The notes under the pieces were generated by a model. That model did no database searches. It was not told the DNA's origin and saw only the letters and a list, made by a program, of their open reading frames with translations. The position numbers and the translations under genes are program-made. 10,278 nt of DNA, taken from the NCBI GenBank assembly GCA_002386465.1, contig DGIT01000071.1:31719-41996 (forward strand), written 5' to 3'. This DNA is from Burkholderiales bacterium UBA4615. GTDB lineage: Bacteria > Pseudomonadota > Gammaproteobacteria > Burkholderiales > Burkholderiaceae_E. This document shows positions 1 through 6,947 of this stretch, piece after piece (within the stretch, counting starts at the first letter, position 1; each line of letters begins with the position of its first letter).

Positions 1-1
1 A

Positions 2-559
2 ATCGCACTCTGGGGTACGTTTCTGGCGATCGTGTGTGCGGTCCCTCTGGGCCTGCTGTGCGCCCAGAACCTGGTACCTGCGTGGGTGTATCAGCCCGTA
101 CGCAGAGCCATGGACGCGTGTCGCGCGATCAATGAAATGGTGTTTGCGATGCTCTTCATCGTCGCAGTCGGCCTGGGGCCATTCGCCGGCGTGATGGCGT
201 TGTGGGTGCACACCACCGGAGTACTCGCCAAGCTTTTCGCGGAGGCGGTTGAGGCCATCGACCCTCGTCCTGTTGAAGGTATTCGTGCCACCGGTGCCTC
301 CGCTGTCGAGGAAATTCTCTACGGGGTCATCCCGCAGGTGATGCCCCTCTGGATTTCCTATTCCCTGTACCGCTTCGAATCCAATGTGCGCTCCGCCTCG
401 GTCGTGGGAATGGTCGGTGCGGGCGGCATTGGCGTGATCCTGCATGAAGTGATCCGCGGATTTGAGTACGCCCAGACTTCAGCCGTGCTGCTGATCATCA
501 TTGCCTCGGTCACGCTGATTGACGTGATCTCCGCGCGGATCCGCGCCTGGGCGATCTGA
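2..559 (+). CDS. phnE: Phosphonate ABC transporter permease, PhnE type (5' end cut by window edge)
   Basis: This is the C-terminal 185 residues of an inner-membrane permease; the reading frame is open to the left edge, so the true start lies outside the window. Hydrophobic segments lie near residues 6-22, 45-75, 128-145 and 158-178. Between the second and third sits the cytoplasmic coupling loop read as EAIDPRPVEGIRATGAS (about 252-302), the EAA motif that contacts the ATPase PhnC, in the wording characteristic of PhnE. The segment VGAGGIGVIL near 415-443 is also typical of the family. PhnE works with the binding protein PhnD and ATPase PhnC to import phosphonates; those genes would be expected to the left. 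The next gene starts 22 bases downstream, so the two are very probably co-transcribed. The exact phosphonate cannot be told from the permease; related phosphite or phosphate-ester importers are a less likely alternative. Confidence 0.92.
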   Translation: MALWGTFLAIVCAVPLGLLCAQNLVPAWVYQPVRRAMDACRAINEMVFAMLFIVAVGLGPFAGVMALWVHTTGVLAKLFAEAVEAIDPRPVEGIRATGASAVEEILYGVIPQVMPLWISYSLYRFESNVRSASVVGMVGAGGIGVILHEVIRGFEYAQTSAVLLIIIASVTLIDVISARIRAWAI

Positions 560-581
560 CACATCCTTTCGGAGTTTGCCA

Positions 582-1841
582 ATGCAATCGCTCATCCAAT
601 TGAATGGGAGGCAGTATCGTCGCCCGAACCAGCCTGTAGTGGTCGTGTGCATTGATGGTGGAGATCCGGCCTACCTTGAGCAGGGATTGAAAGACGGGAT
701 CATTCCCAACATGGCCCGCTTCATGCAGGACGGGTTCAGCGCGGTGGCGCAAGGCACCGTTCCAAGCTTCACCTGCCCGAACAACATGTCGCTGATCACG
801 GGTGCACCGGCATCCGTCCATGGCATCTCGGGCAATTTCTACCTGGATGCGGCCACAGGACAGGCGGTGGTCATGACCGGCCCGGAATTGCTCCGAAGCC
901 GCACGCTGCTCGCTGAATTCGCAGACGCAGGCGCCCGGGTGGTTGCCATCACCGCCAAGGACAAGCTGCGCTTGCAACTGGGCAAGGACCTCGATCTCAC
1001 CCGGGGCAACATCTGCTTTTCCGCCGAGCTCGCATCACAGTGCACGGTCGCCGACAACGGCATCGAAGACGTCCTGTCACTGGTCGGCATGCCGCAGCCC
1101 GACATGTACTCGATGGAGCTGTCGCTTCTTGTGCTTGAAGCAGGTGTACAGCTGCTTGAGCGCGAGCGACCGGACCTGATGTTTCTGTCCCTCACCGACT
1201 ACATCCAGCACAAGCATGCGCCAGGTTCGCCGGTTGCCAACGAGTTCTATCGGCGGATCGACAACTGTTTCGGCCGGCTCAGTGCGCTCGGTGCCGTGGT
1301 GGCACTGACCGCCGATCACGGCATGAATGACAAGGCCCTGGCGGACGGTGCGCCCAACGTCATTTTCCTGCAGGACATTCTCGATGCGCGCCTGGGGGCC
1401 GGTCGGGTGCGTGTGATCTGCCCAATCACAGACGCCTTCGTGCGGCACCACGGTGCCCTGGGCGGGTTCGTGCGCATCTGGTGTACCGATGGTCAAACCA
1501 CCGCAAGCGATGTGAAATCCGCACTCGATGGCGTTCGGGGCCTGGCGCAGGTACTTGATCGGGACGCAGTCTGTCGCCTGTACCAGCTCCCCCCCGACCG
1601 GGAAGGCGATGTCGCGGTCATTGCCGAACGCAATGTGGTCATTGGCGGGTCGGTCGCGGATCACGATCTGTCTGCGCTCAAGGGAGAACGCTTGCGCAGC
1701 CATGGCGGTGTCACGGAAGCGCAGGTTCCGTTCATCCTGAATCGCCCCCTGAGTCCAGGCTATCGCGAGCGGGCCCGCAGCGGTCTGCACAGCTACGAGC
1801 TGTTCGACTACGCAGTCAATGGCACGCTCGAACATGCCTGA
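582..1841 (+). CDS. phnA: Phosphonoacetate hydrolase PhnA (alkaline phosphatase superfamily)
   Basis: A 419-residue zinc enzyme that would cleave the C-P bond of phosphonoacetate to acetate and phosphate in the cytoplasm. Metal and catalytic residues of the alkaline phosphatase fold are all visible: Asp25 (CIDGGDP), the nucleophile Thr64 (VPSFTCPNN), Asp206 and His210 (LTDYIQHKH), Asp245-His246 (TADHGMN) and His374 (RSHGGV). Their order and spacing fit two zinc sites, and the length is close to that of known PhnA proteins. The ATG at 582 is preferred because GGAG at 571-574 lies seven bases before it; an in-frame TTG at 576 would bury that site. It sits between the permease and a dehydrogenase gene whose start overlaps its stop. 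Phosphonoacetate normally arises from 2-aminoethylphosphonate through PhnW, encoded two genes on, and an aldehyde dehydrogenase not seen here. Another phosphodiesterase or pyrophosphatase of the superfamily is possible but less likely. Confidence 0.93.
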   Translation: MQSLIQLNGRQYRRPNQPVVVVCIDGGDPAYLEQGLKDGIIPNMARFMQDGFSAVAQGTVPSFTCPNNMSLITGAPASVHGISGNFYLDAATGQAVVMTGPELLRSRTLLAEFADAGARVVAITAKDKLRLQLGKDLDLTRGNICFSAELASQCTVADNGIEDVLSLVGMPQPDMYSMELSLLVLEAGVQLLERERPDLMFLSLTDYIQHKHAPGSPVANEFYRRIDNCFGRLSALGAVVALTADHGMNDKALADGAPNVIFLQDILDARLGAGRVRVICPITDAFVRHHGALGGFVRIWCTDGQTTASDVKSALDGVRGLAQVLDRDAVCRLYQLPPDREGDVAVIAERNVVIGGSVADHDLSALKGERLRSHGGVTEAQVPFILNRPLSPGYRERARSGLHSYELFDYAVNGTLEHA

Positions 1842-2916
1842 ACACGAAGCCATGTTGCCGGACTCGGCGCAGGTCGCGGTCTTCGACGAGCCCAATGGCC
1901 CGTTCCGACTCACCCGCTATCCCTTGCGCCCGGTTGCCGACACAGAAGTTCTGGTTCGAGTGCGCATGTCGACGATCTGCCGCTCCGATATCCATTCCTG
2001 GCAAGGCAAGCGGCCTTCTCCATGTCCGGGTCTGCTCGGGCATGAGATTGTCGGCACCATCGCTGCACTGGGTGCATCCATGACCCATGACATGCGCGAG
2101 GCGCCGCTTGCAGTGGGCGACCGCATCACCTGGAGCGAATATTTCGTGCCTGGGCGCAGCTGGATGCGCGACGTACTGGACATGCCTCAGAAGGCCCCAG
2201 GCGTGGACAAATACGGGCATCTGTCCAGCGACACTGCGCCACATCATCATGGCGGCTTCGGTGAGTTCTGCTACATCCGGCCGGACTCCTGGATTCTCAA
2301 ATTGCCCGATGAGCTGAGCGATGAAGAGGCCACCCCCATCAATTGCGGGGTGGCCACGATGTGCGCCGTCATCGAGGCTGCCGATATCCGGATCGGGCAA
2401 ACCGTCGTGATCCAGGGGCTGGGCTTGCTCGGTCTGTATGGCGCCGCCCTGGCCAAGTCCCGCGGTGCAGCCCTGGTGATCGGGGTCGAGGCACTGGAGT
2501 CCCGCCGCCAGCTCGGGATGCAATTCGGCGTTGACCAGACGTTTGCACCCGACGCCGTGCAGATACCGGCGCATGGTGCCGACTGCGTCATCGAGGTGTG
2601 TGGCGACCCGAATGCCCTGGTTTCAGCGATGCAGTGGCTACGCCCGGGCGGCCGCCTGGTGGTGGCCGGTCTGGTCAACCCAAACGCCAATGTGACCCTG
2701 GATGCGCACCGCATCCTGCGTCAATGCCTGACGATCGTGGGCGTTCACAACTACCACCCGCGCCATCTGCCGCAGGCGCTCGACTTCATCCTCACGCACC
2801 GCAGCGTCTATCCCTTTCGCACTCTGGTCGATCGCAGCTACCCGCTCGCAAACATCTCTGAAGCCATGACCGACGCTGCCCAACGTCACGTCCTGCGCGC
2901 CGCCATCTGCCCCTGA
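1834..2916 (+). CDS. Zinc-type alcohol dehydrogenase (MDR family), phosphonate-operon associated, without structural zinc cysteines
   Basis: A 360-residue medium-chain dehydrogenase. Catalytic-zinc residues are present: Cys49 (TICRSD), His70-Glu71 (LLGHE) and probably Cys171 (PINCGV). The nucleotide-binding motif GLGLLG is at about 195-200. It resembles the alcohol dehydrogenases regularly found in phosphonate catabolism operons (the TIGR03366 group as I recall it), whose reaction is unproven; oxidation of a hydroxyalkylphosphonate or reduction of phosphonoacetaldehyde is a reasonable guess. Oddly, the loop that usually carries four structural-zinc cysteines reads VPGRSWMRDVLDMPQKA, with Pro106, Ser109, Arg112 and Ala121 where cysteines are expected, followed by three histidines at 137-139. 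The start is uncertain: ATG 1834 overlaps the phnA stop by eight bases (ATGCCTGA) and suggests translational coupling; ATG 1819 and ATG 1852 are in frame, and none has a clear ribosome binding site. The aminotransferase gene follows after 11 bases. Confidence 0.85.
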   Translation: MPEHEAMLPDSAQVAVFDEPNGPFRLTRYPLRPVADTEVLVRVRMSTICRSDIHSWQGKRPSPCPGLLGHEIVGTIAALGASMTHDMREAPLAVGDRITWSEYFVPGRSWMRDVLDMPQKAPGVDKYGHLSSDTAPHHHGGFGEFCYIRPDSWILKLPDELSDEEATPINCGVATMCAVIEAADIRIGQTVVIQGLGLLGLYGAALAKSRGAALVIGVEALESRRQLGMQFGVDQTFAPDAVQIPAHGADCVIEVCGDPNALVSAMQWLRPGGRLVVAGLVNPNANVTLDAHRILRQCLTIVGVHNYHPRHLPQALDFILTHRSVYPFRTLVDRSYPLANISEAMTDAAQRHVLRAAICP

Positions 2917-2927
2917 ACCGCAACGGC

Positions 2928-4040
2928 ATGAATGCGCCCACCTCTCACGCACCGATCCTGCTGACGCCCGGTCCGCTGACGACACATCTCGAGACGCGCC
3001 AGGCGATGCTGAGGGACTGGGGGTCCTGGGATCAGCCCTTCAATGCGCTGACTGCGCAGGTTTGCGATCGGTTGCTGCGCATCGTGCATGGCGAGCACGC
3101 CCATGTGTGCATCCCCTTGCAGGGCAGTGGCACCTTTGCGGTGGAAGCCGCCCTGGGCACACTGATTGCACCGACCGGCAAAGTGCTGGTCCCCATGCAG
3201 GGCGCCTACTGCGAACGTATCGTGAAAATCCTCACGATCCTCGGCAAAGGCGTCGTACGGTATGACCTGCAGGAAGACCAGCCGGTCGACCCTGCGCAAC
3301 TCGAAGCCCTGCTCAACGCAGACCCCACGGTGACGCATGTTGCACTCGTACATTGCGAAACGACCACCGGCCTGCTGAACCCGCTGACCCGGATCGCTGA
3401 GGCGGTCGAACGCTGCGGCAGACAGTTGATCGTCGATGCCATGAGTACTTTTGGCGCATTGCCCATCGATTTGCGGCACACCCGTGCCGCAGCCGTGATT
3501 TCCGCCTCGGGGAAGTGCCTCGAAGGTGTGCCGGGAATGGGCTTCGTGATCGCGGATCGTGGTGTGTTGCAGAGCAGCGCTGCGAACTCCCACTCTTTAG
3601 CACTCGACCTGCATGATCAATGGCAGTACATGCAGGCCACCACGCAGTGGCGCTATACGCCACCCACGCATGTCATGGCGGCCCTGCATACGGCCCTGGA
3701 GCTTCACGAACGGGAGGGCGGCGTCGCAGCCAGGGCAGCGCGATACCAGGACAATTGCGCAACGCTGATCACCGGGATGCGCGCGCTGGGGTTCGTACCG
3801 TATCTGCGCGAGGCAGACCAGGCACCGATCATCGCGACCTTCCACGCACCTCGGGACGCAGCCTACGACTTTGCGACCTTCTACCAGTCAATGCGGGCGA
3901 AAGGCTTCGTGTTGTACCCAGGCAAGCTCACCCGCGCAGCGACTTTTCGCATCGGCTGCATCGGGGCCATTACGCGGGACGACATCACCAGAATGCTGCA
4001 ATCGGTCAGGCAGACGATGCTCGAAATGGGCATGCACTAG
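2928..4040 (+). CDS. phnW: 2-aminoethylphosphonate:pyruvate aminotransferase PhnW
   Basis: A 370-residue class V, PLP-dependent aminotransferase. PhnW moves the amino group of 2-aminoethylphosphonate to pyruvate, giving phosphonoacetaldehyde and alanine. Family features in order: the N-terminal LLTPGPLTT (11-19) and RDWGSWDQPF (29-38), the phosphate-cup stretch QGSGTFAVEA (65-74), HCETTTGLLNP (142-152), Asp170 that binds the pyridine nitrogen (VDAMSTFG), the PLP lysine Lys196 (SASGKCLEGVPG), and the C-terminal substrate arginine in ATFRIGCIG. The wording is much closer to PhnW than to serine-glyoxylate aminotransferases, and the length is typical. The ATG at 2928 follows the dehydrogenase stop by 11 bases with only a weak purine-rich site (AACGG), consistent with coupled translation. 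With PhnA and the PhnZ-like gene around it, aminoethylphosphonate or a close relative is the likely nutrient. Confidence 0.94.
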   Translation: MNAPTSHAPILLTPGPLTTHLETRQAMLRDWGSWDQPFNALTAQVCDRLLRIVHGEHAHVCIPLQGSGTFAVEAALGTLIAPTGKVLVPMQGAYCERIVKILTILGKGVVRYDLQEDQPVDPAQLEALLNADPTVTHVALVHCETTTGLLNPLTRIAEAVERCGRQLIVDAMSTFGALPIDLRHTRAAAVISASGKCLEGVPGMGFVIADRGVLQSSAANSHSLALDLHDQWQYMQATTQWRYTPPTHVMAALHTALELHEREGGVAARAARYQDNCATLITGMRALGFVPYLREADQAPIIATFHAPRDAAYDFATFYQSMRAKGFVLYPGKLTRAATFRIGCIGAITRDDITRMLQSVRQTMLEMGMH

Positions 4041-4043
4041 GAG
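4039..4043 (+). promoter_or_regulatory. Ribosome binding site setting a GTG start for the PhnZ-like gene
   Basis: AGGAG overlaps the phnW stop codon (TAG at 4038-4040) and lies eight bases before the GTG at 4052. It is the strongest such site in the phosphonate operon and is the reason for choosing the short reading frame. Confidence 0.7.
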
Positions 4044-4051
4044 TATGCGAC

Positions 4052-4636
4052 GTGGCTCACACTCCAGATGAGGATCAGGGACTGCTGCAGATCCTTGGCG
4101 AGCTGTACGGCCAGAAAGGCGATCGACGCTATGGCCTGGCCGAGCTCAACCAACGCATGCACGCCGTGCAGGCTGCCGCGCTGGCCCAGGCGCAAGGCAG
4201 CTCTTCAGCGGTGGTGGTTGCTGCATTACTGCACGATATCGGCCATATGCTGCACGGTCTGGGCGAACATCCTGCGGCGCGCGGCGTTGATGATCAGCAC
4301 GAGCAAGTCGGCGCGAACTGGCTCGCGCAGTATTTCGGCGACGAGGTGGTTGAGCCTGTGCGTTTGCATGTGGCCGCCAAGCGCTATCTGTGCGCCACCG
4401 ACCCGGGCTATCTCGACAAGCTGAGCCGTGACTCTCTGGAGAGCCTCGCCTTGCAGGGCGGACCAATGAGTGCGCCCGAACAGCAGGTCTTTCGGTCACG
4501 CCTGGGTTGGCGTGAGGCGGTGGCATTGCGCCGACTCGATGAACAGGCTAAGGATCCGGCCGGCCCTGCTCCAGCGTTCTCGGAGTTTCACCAGATCATC
4601 CTGTCGCACCATCGAGCTTTCCTAAGCGCAGCCTGA
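4052..4636 (+). CDS. phnZ: HD-domain diiron oxygenase, PhnZ-like (phosphonate-operon HDIG protein)
   Basis: A 194-residue HD-domain protein. PhnZ uses a mixed-valent diiron site and oxygen to cleave the C-P bond of (R)-2-amino-1-hydroxyethylphosphonate to glycine and phosphate. The pattern of metal ligands fits PhnZ: His37, His61-Asp62 (LLHDIGH), His83 (DQHEQVG), His106 (LHVAAKRY) and Asp163 (RLDEQAKD). Tyr27, matching the PhnZ clamp tyrosine, is present, but the partner glutamate three residues on is Ala30, with Glu31 next to it. The block LALQGGPMS (132-140) is also family-typical. The start is a GTG, chosen because AGGAG at 4039-4043 stands eight bases ahead; the frame stays open far upstream inside phnW, but that part is a shadow. 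No PhnY hydroxylase, the usual partner, is in view. A divergent HD oxygenase for another hydroxyphosphonate is the main alternative. It is the last gene of the operon here. Confidence 0.87.
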   Translation: MAHTPDEDQGLLQILGELYGQKGDRRYGLAELNQRMHAVQAAALAQAQGSSSAVVVAALLHDIGHMLHGLGEHPAARGVDDQHEQVGANWLAQYFGDEVVEPVRLHVAAKRYLCATDPGYLDKLSRDSLESLALQGGPMSAPEQQVFRSRLGWREAVALRRLDEQAKDPAGPAPAFSEFHQIILSHHRAFLSAA

Positions 4637-4642
4637 TCGCAG

Positions 4643-4655
4643 CGCTCCTCGAGCG
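4643..4655. terminator. Small hairpin between convergent genes (possible weak terminator)
   Basis: CGCTC at 4643-4647 pairs with GAGCG at 4651-4655 across a three-base loop, in the 33 bases between the stop of the PhnZ-like gene and the stop of the convergent nitrobindin-like gene. There is no T run on either side, so it is at best a weak or Rho-assisted terminator. Confidence 0.3.
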
Positions 4656-4669
4656 GGTCGCTGGTAACC

Positions 4670-5302
4670 TCAGCCGCGCGCCAGGGGATTGGGTGTGGGC
4701 GGCGCCACCTGCCGCAACAGATTACGGTCGGTATGGTGGAACGGCTCGGTCTGGCCGCGAATCATCAGCACCGTGTCTTCTTCGTAGCCCCAGGTGCCAT
4801 CCGGGTTCACGGTCACCTTGATGCGAAACTCGACGGTCCTGAAGGCGTAGTCCAGAAACGGCCCGGAGCGAATCCCGAAGTGCTCGTGGCCGTGCGTGGC
4901 CACCAGCTCGAATGACGTCGAGTCAGCATGGGCCTGGCCACTGGCCATCACCACCTGACCGCGCGGAATGGTCAGCGTGTGCATCACCACCCCGGTGGCG
5001 GGCTCCCAGAGCCAGTAGCCCACCTGATCATGGTAGGTCTTGATCTGAGCCGGCTTGGTGATGTGGGTGTGATACCGCAGCCCATAGAGCAGCTGTGGCC
5101 CGTTGGTCTGCGGATCGATCGGCTGCAACTCGATGCGCTCGACGAAGGCCTGCTTGCGCGGGCCGTCCGCCTTGGGCTTGACGTCCAGGCCGCGCTCGCC
5201 TTCCCAGATTCCCGCCAGTGCACGCAGCGGCCCCAGATTGGCCAGCGTATCGACATCGATGTCGGACGGCTCGGTATAGATGTCTTCGGAGTAGTCGCCC
5301 AT
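4670..5302 (-). CDS. Nitrobindin-like heme-binding beta-barrel protein (THAP4/FABP-like family)
   Basis: A 210-residue soluble protein with no signal peptide. The stretch LAGIWEGERG (29-38) is a variant of the GxWxGxG motif that opens the ten-stranded barrel of nitrobindins. The C-terminal FHHTDRNLL (188-196) carries His189 and His190, one of which is probably the axial heme ligand. Alternating hydrophobic strands fill the middle. Family members bind ferric heme and have been linked to nitric oxide or peroxynitrite chemistry; the role here is unknown. The ATG at 5302 is preferred because GAGG lies ten bases before it and the frame's N-terminal extension (from about 5383) would run through a candidate terminator and promoter. 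It lies 87 bases after the thioesterase gene on the same strand and may be transcribed on its own. Fold assignment is fairly sure, function not. Confidence 0.8.
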   Translation of the reverse strand: MGDYSEDIYTEPSDIDVDTLANLGPLRALAGIWEGERGLDVKPKADGPRKQAFVERIELQPIDPQTNGPQLLYGLRYHTHITKPAQIKTYHDQVGYWLWEPATGVVMHTLTIPRGQVVMASGQAHADSTSFELVATHGHEHFGIRSGPFLDYAFRTVEFRIKVTVNPDGTWGYEEDTVLMIRGQTEPFHHTDRNLLRQVAPPTPNPLARG

Positions 5303-5339
5303 GACTGATACGCCTCGCATGCTGGCTGAAAGTTCAACG

Positions 5340-5351
5340 ATGATAGCTATC
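5340..5351 (-). promoter_or_regulatory. Candidate promoter/operator before the nitrobindin-like gene
   Basis: On the minus strand TATCAT (5345-5340) resembles a -10 box, about 38 bases before the start codon. It overlaps a perfect ten-base palindrome, GATAGCTATC (5342-5351), in a locally AT-rich patch. A -35 box is poor: only a T-rich hexamer about 16 bases upstream, shared with the T run of the candidate terminator. Confidence 0.3.
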
Positions 5352-5361
5352 GCACTGCGGC

Positions 5362-5380
5362 AAAAACCGAGCGCACTCAG
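5362..5380 (-). terminator. Candidate intrinsic terminator after the thioesterase gene
   Basis: On the minus strand CTGAG (5380-5376) pairs with CTCGG (5371-5367) across a TGCG loop, with one G-T wobble, and is followed at once by five T (5366-5362). It starts 9 bases beyond the thioesterase stop codon. The stem is short, so termination may be partial. Confidence 0.45.
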
Positions 5381-5389
5381 CACAACGGC

Positions 5390-5815
5390 TCAGGCCGGTG
5401 CGCTGTCCTTGCGATGTGAGAAGAGTCGGAAGGTGCCTTGCGCCATGGCCACCGGATGCCCCTGCGCATCGCGGATCTCGCCCCGCACAAATGCGGTCCG
5501 GTTGGTCTTGAGCGTGGTCGCCACCGTGCAGACGAACGGACCGCTGCGCGCGGCCGACAGATACTGCACGCTGCAGTCGACCGTGGCGCAGCCTGCCTCG
5601 GTATCACCATTGGACTGGGCTGCAAACGCCATGGTGGTGTCCAGGAGTGTGAACAGCACGCCGCCATGAGGCTGCGGCGTGGGCCAGCAGGCACTCACAG
5701 TGGGCGTGAGCACTGAACGGGCCTGGCCATCGCCGACTGCCTCCACCCGGATGCCCAGCGCGTGATAGAGCGGGTTGTGATTAAGGCGGGTCAGATCAGC
5801 GTCCGAATAGCGCAT
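5390..5815 (-). CDS. PaaI-family hotdog thioesterase
   Basis: A 141-residue hotdog-fold protein of the size usual for PaaI/YigI-type acyl-CoA thioesterases, which hydrolyse aryl- or acyl-CoA to the free acid and CoA. The key block PHGGVLFTLLDTTMAFA (49-65) has the HGG loop (50-52) and the acidic residue Asp59 that is the usual catalytic base of this branch; NPLYHALGI (14-22) is also typical. The ATG at 5815 is preferred over the in-frame TTG at 5833 because TGAGGG stands just ahead of it, made in part from the stop codon of the preceding dehydrogenase gene, ten bases away; that arrangement points to coupled translation. In context it may salvage CoA from a dead-end acyl-CoA formed by the neighbouring enzymes. 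Substrate unknown; a 4-hydroxybenzoyl-CoA-type enzyme is possible. Confidence 0.85.
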   Translation of the reverse strand: MRYSDADLTRLNHNPLYHALGIRVEAVGDGQARSVLTPTVSACWPTPQPHGGVLFTLLDTTMAFAAQSNGDTEAGCATVDCSVQYLSAARSGPFVCTVATTLKTNRTAFVRGEIRDAQGHPVAMAQGTFRLFSHRKDSAPA

Positions 5816-5825
5816 GCAGCCGCCC

Positions 5826-6905
5826 TCAGACAACCCGATCGGGGTTGGTGTGCTCGAAGTCCAGGACCACCCGGCCGATCACCTTGCCATCACGCAGCTC
5901 TTCCATGCTGCGATTCACTTCAGAAGCCGGCCGCACCTCTACCGGTGAAGGCTGCAACTTGCCTGAGCGCGCCAGCGCCACAACAGCCTTCAGTTCATCC
6001 AGACTGCCCACATACGAGCCACGTACCGAGATGCCACGCTGGGCAATGGGCGGCAAAGGCATGGTGATTTCGCCACCAAAGAGTCCGCACAAGACGTAAT
6101 GACCACCTTTGGCCAGCGCTGCGATACCCAGATTCGCAGTCGCGGGCATGCCCACGAAATCCAGCGCCCCGGCGATCGCGCCCCCTGTGACCGCCTGCAG
6201 CCGAGCGAGCGCATCGGGCTCGCGGGTATCCACAGCCGCCGATGCACCCTGAGCACGCGCATGCTCAAGCTTCGTGGCGTCGACATCGCAGGCCACGATG
6301 TTGGTGATGCCTTGCGCACGCATCATGGCAATGGCCGCCATGCCCAGACCGCCGCAGCCCAGCACAATCACCCAGTCTCGCGCTGCAAGCCTGGGCAGCT
6401 TACTGATCGCGCTGAACGCGGTCAGACCCGAGCAGGCCAGTGTGGCCGCCCAGGCTTCGTCGATGCCGGATGCGTCAATGAGGTAGCGTGAGTCGGGCAC
6501 CACAACGTGTGTGGCATAGGCACCGGGCTTGACCACGCCCAGAAAGCGCTGGCTCAGGCAGTAATTGTCGTGCCCTCCCAGGCACACCGGGCAGGTCCCG
6601 CAGCCAATCCACGGATACACCAGTCGGCGATCCCCCAGCTTCACGCCCTGCGCCTGCGGCCCCATGGCCTCGACCACACCGTAGGGTTCATGGCCACACG
6701 TGAAGGGCGGCACGCAGCCGCGGTCCTTCACGTAGAAGCGCTTGCCGCCGCCCAGATCGAAATAGCCTTCCCAGATGTGCAGGTCGGAGTGACACACGCC
6801 TGAGCGGGTAATGCGAATGAGAACCTCACTGCCCTGCGGCACGGGGGTCTCGCGAATGCGCGCCTGCAGCGGCTTGCCGTGTTCAACCACTTCGTAACTA
6901 AGCAT
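5826..6905 (-). CDS. Zinc-dependent alcohol dehydrogenase (MDR family)
   Basis: A complete 359-residue medium-chain alcohol dehydrogenase. Catalytic-zinc residues are Cys38 (GVCHSD), His72-Glu73 (CGHE) and probably Cys158 (LACSGLTAF). The structural-zinc cysteines 102, 105, 108 and 116 are all present (GCGTCPVC), in contrast to the dehydrogenase of the phosphonate operon. The Rossmann motif GCGGLG is at 183-188, and Asp207 at the end of the second strand suggests NAD rather than NADP. An extra loop, YFDLGGGKRFYVKDRG (48-63), lies between the first cysteine and GHE and marks a distinct subfamily. GGGAG six bases before the ATG supports the start. It follows the reductase gene by 86 bases and precedes the thioesterase gene by ten. 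It should oxidise a primary or secondary alcohol, or reduce the aldehyde; the substrate cannot be read from sequence. Confidence 0.9.
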   Translation of the reverse strand: MLSYEVVEHGKPLQARIRETPVPQGSEVLIRITRSGVCHSDLHIWEGYFDLGGGKRFYVKDRGCVPPFTCGHEPYGVVEAMGPQAQGVKLGDRRLVYPWIGCGTCPVCLGGHDNYCLSQRFLGVVKPGAYATHVVVPDSRYLIDASGIDEAWAATLACSGLTAFSAISKLPRLAARDWVIVLGCGGLGMAAIAMMRAQGITNIVACDVDATKLEHARAQGASAAVDTREPDALARLQAVTGGAIAGALDFVGMPATANLGIAALAKGGHYVLCGLFGGEITMPLPPIAQRGISVRGSYVGSLDELKAVVALARSGKLQPSPVEVRPASEVNRSMEELRDGKVIGRVVLDFEHTNPDRVV

Positions 6906-6947
6906 TCCGGTCTCCCTGATGTATGGATTCGAACCTGTCTATTGTGC

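Noticed and set aside
1077..1913. 278-codon - strand open frame opposite phnA
   Set aside because: No recognisable domain and fully antisense to phnA, whose active-site residues are all intact.
3620..4051. Long upstream extension of the PhnZ-like reading frame, overlapping phnW
   Set aside because: It runs inside the strongly supported phnW gene in another frame, has no PhnZ-like sequence, and a strong AGGAG site precedes the GTG at 4052.
6925..6935. tRNA T-loop-like sequence GGTTCGAATCC on the minus strand
   Set aside because: Only the loop palindrome matches; the T stem pairs for two bases only and no acceptor, D or anticodon arms are found around it, so it is not a tRNA or a convincing attachment site.
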